This document shows positions 6,611 through 6,729 of a DNA stretch of 6,729 bases, piece after piece. Each line of letters opens with the position of its first letter. Within the stretch, counting starts at the first letter, position 1. The DNA comes from Treponema sp. GTDB lineage: Bacteria > Spirochaetota > Spirochaetia > Treponematales > Breznakiellaceae. The DNA lies in contig JAISTO010000127.1 of NCBI GenBank assembly GCA_031272575.1, positions 1 to 6,729 on the forward strand, written 5' to 3'. The notes beneath the pieces are model-generated. The model was not told where the DNA came from. It made no database searches and saw only the letters and a program-made list of their open reading frames with translations. A program made the position numbers and the translations under genes.

Positions 6611-6729
6611 CTAAACTTGTCCCATAAATTCAAACAGTTCCCGATAGTCCAGGAGGGTGTATAATTTCTGAAGCCCAATCCAGATTGTCTTGACCCCCGG
6701 AGGACCATCACTAGGCACACGCCTCGGGC
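6611..6729 (-). CDS. C-terminal end of a transposase, probably IS4 family (partial)
   Basis: On the minus strand a frame enters from the right edge and runs 38 codons to TAG (complement of 6611-6613). Its translation contains DGPPGVKTIWIGLQKLYTLL followed by DYRELFEFMGQV. The pattern PPG(V/I)xTxWxGLQxL close to the C-terminus is what I recall for IS4-type DDE transposases. The catalytic residues would lie outside the window, so activity cannot be judged. The gene converges on the second lyase, with about 200 bases between the stop codons. The left end of the element should lie close below 6611, but no terminal inverted repeat can be defined without its partner. Confidence 0.6.
   Translation of the reverse strand, partial: PRRVPSDGPPGVKTIWIGLQKLYTLLDYRELFEFMGQV

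Noticed and set aside
5020..6720. A long open minus-strand frame (566 codons) opposite the second pectate lyase
   Set aside because: It is the mirror of a GC-rich coding sequence. The product is Arg/Val-rich low-complexity, shows no family motif, and has no ribosome binding site. The plus strand has complete PL1 motifs.

Overview
The window looks like a piece of a GC-rich bacterial chromosome, most likely from a Treponema-like spirochaete of a plant-fibre-digesting habitat such as a gut. This is an inference from four things: FIVAR-type helical repeats on a surface lipoprotein, a PD-(D/E)XK nuclease tail of the kind that is abundant in treponemes, intergenic repeats that read as 'IPRLDRGI' peptides, and purine-rich GTGGA-type intergenic tracts. 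No rRNA or marker gene is present to prove the taxonomy.

Layout, left to right. Positions 1-294 hold the C-terminal end of a PD-(D/E)XK nuclease-like protein. Positions 295-623 are non-coding: a large imperfect palindrome (294-498) starts on the stop codon of that gene, and an AT-rich promoter-like stretch and a strong ribosome binding site follow. Positions 624-5129 encode a 1501-residue lipoprotein. In order it has a lipobox signal peptide, three FIVAR repeats, an unassigned beta-rich domain, two Ig-like domains, a carbohydrate esterase family 8 pectin methylesterase, and a family 1 pectate lyase. Positions 5143-6411 encode a second, free-standing family 1 pectate lyase with its own lipoprotein-like signal peptide. 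Its ribosome binding site overlaps the stop codon of the large gene. Positions 6412-6610 are a mosaic of short palindromes and direct repeats. On the minus strand, 6611-6729 is the last 38 codons of a probable IS4-type transposase that runs out of the window.

The two complete genes form one pectin-degrading unit. The esterase would strip methyl groups from homogalacturonan, and the two lyase domains would cleave the resulting polygalacturonate by beta-elimination. Both proteins appear to be lipid-anchored in the envelope, and the FIVAR and Ig domains probably hold the enzymes away from the membrane. The two lyase domains share long identical DNA stretches, so they arose by duplication. Repeat clusters and a transposase end lie on either side of the pair, which fits an accessory, rearrangement-prone locus.
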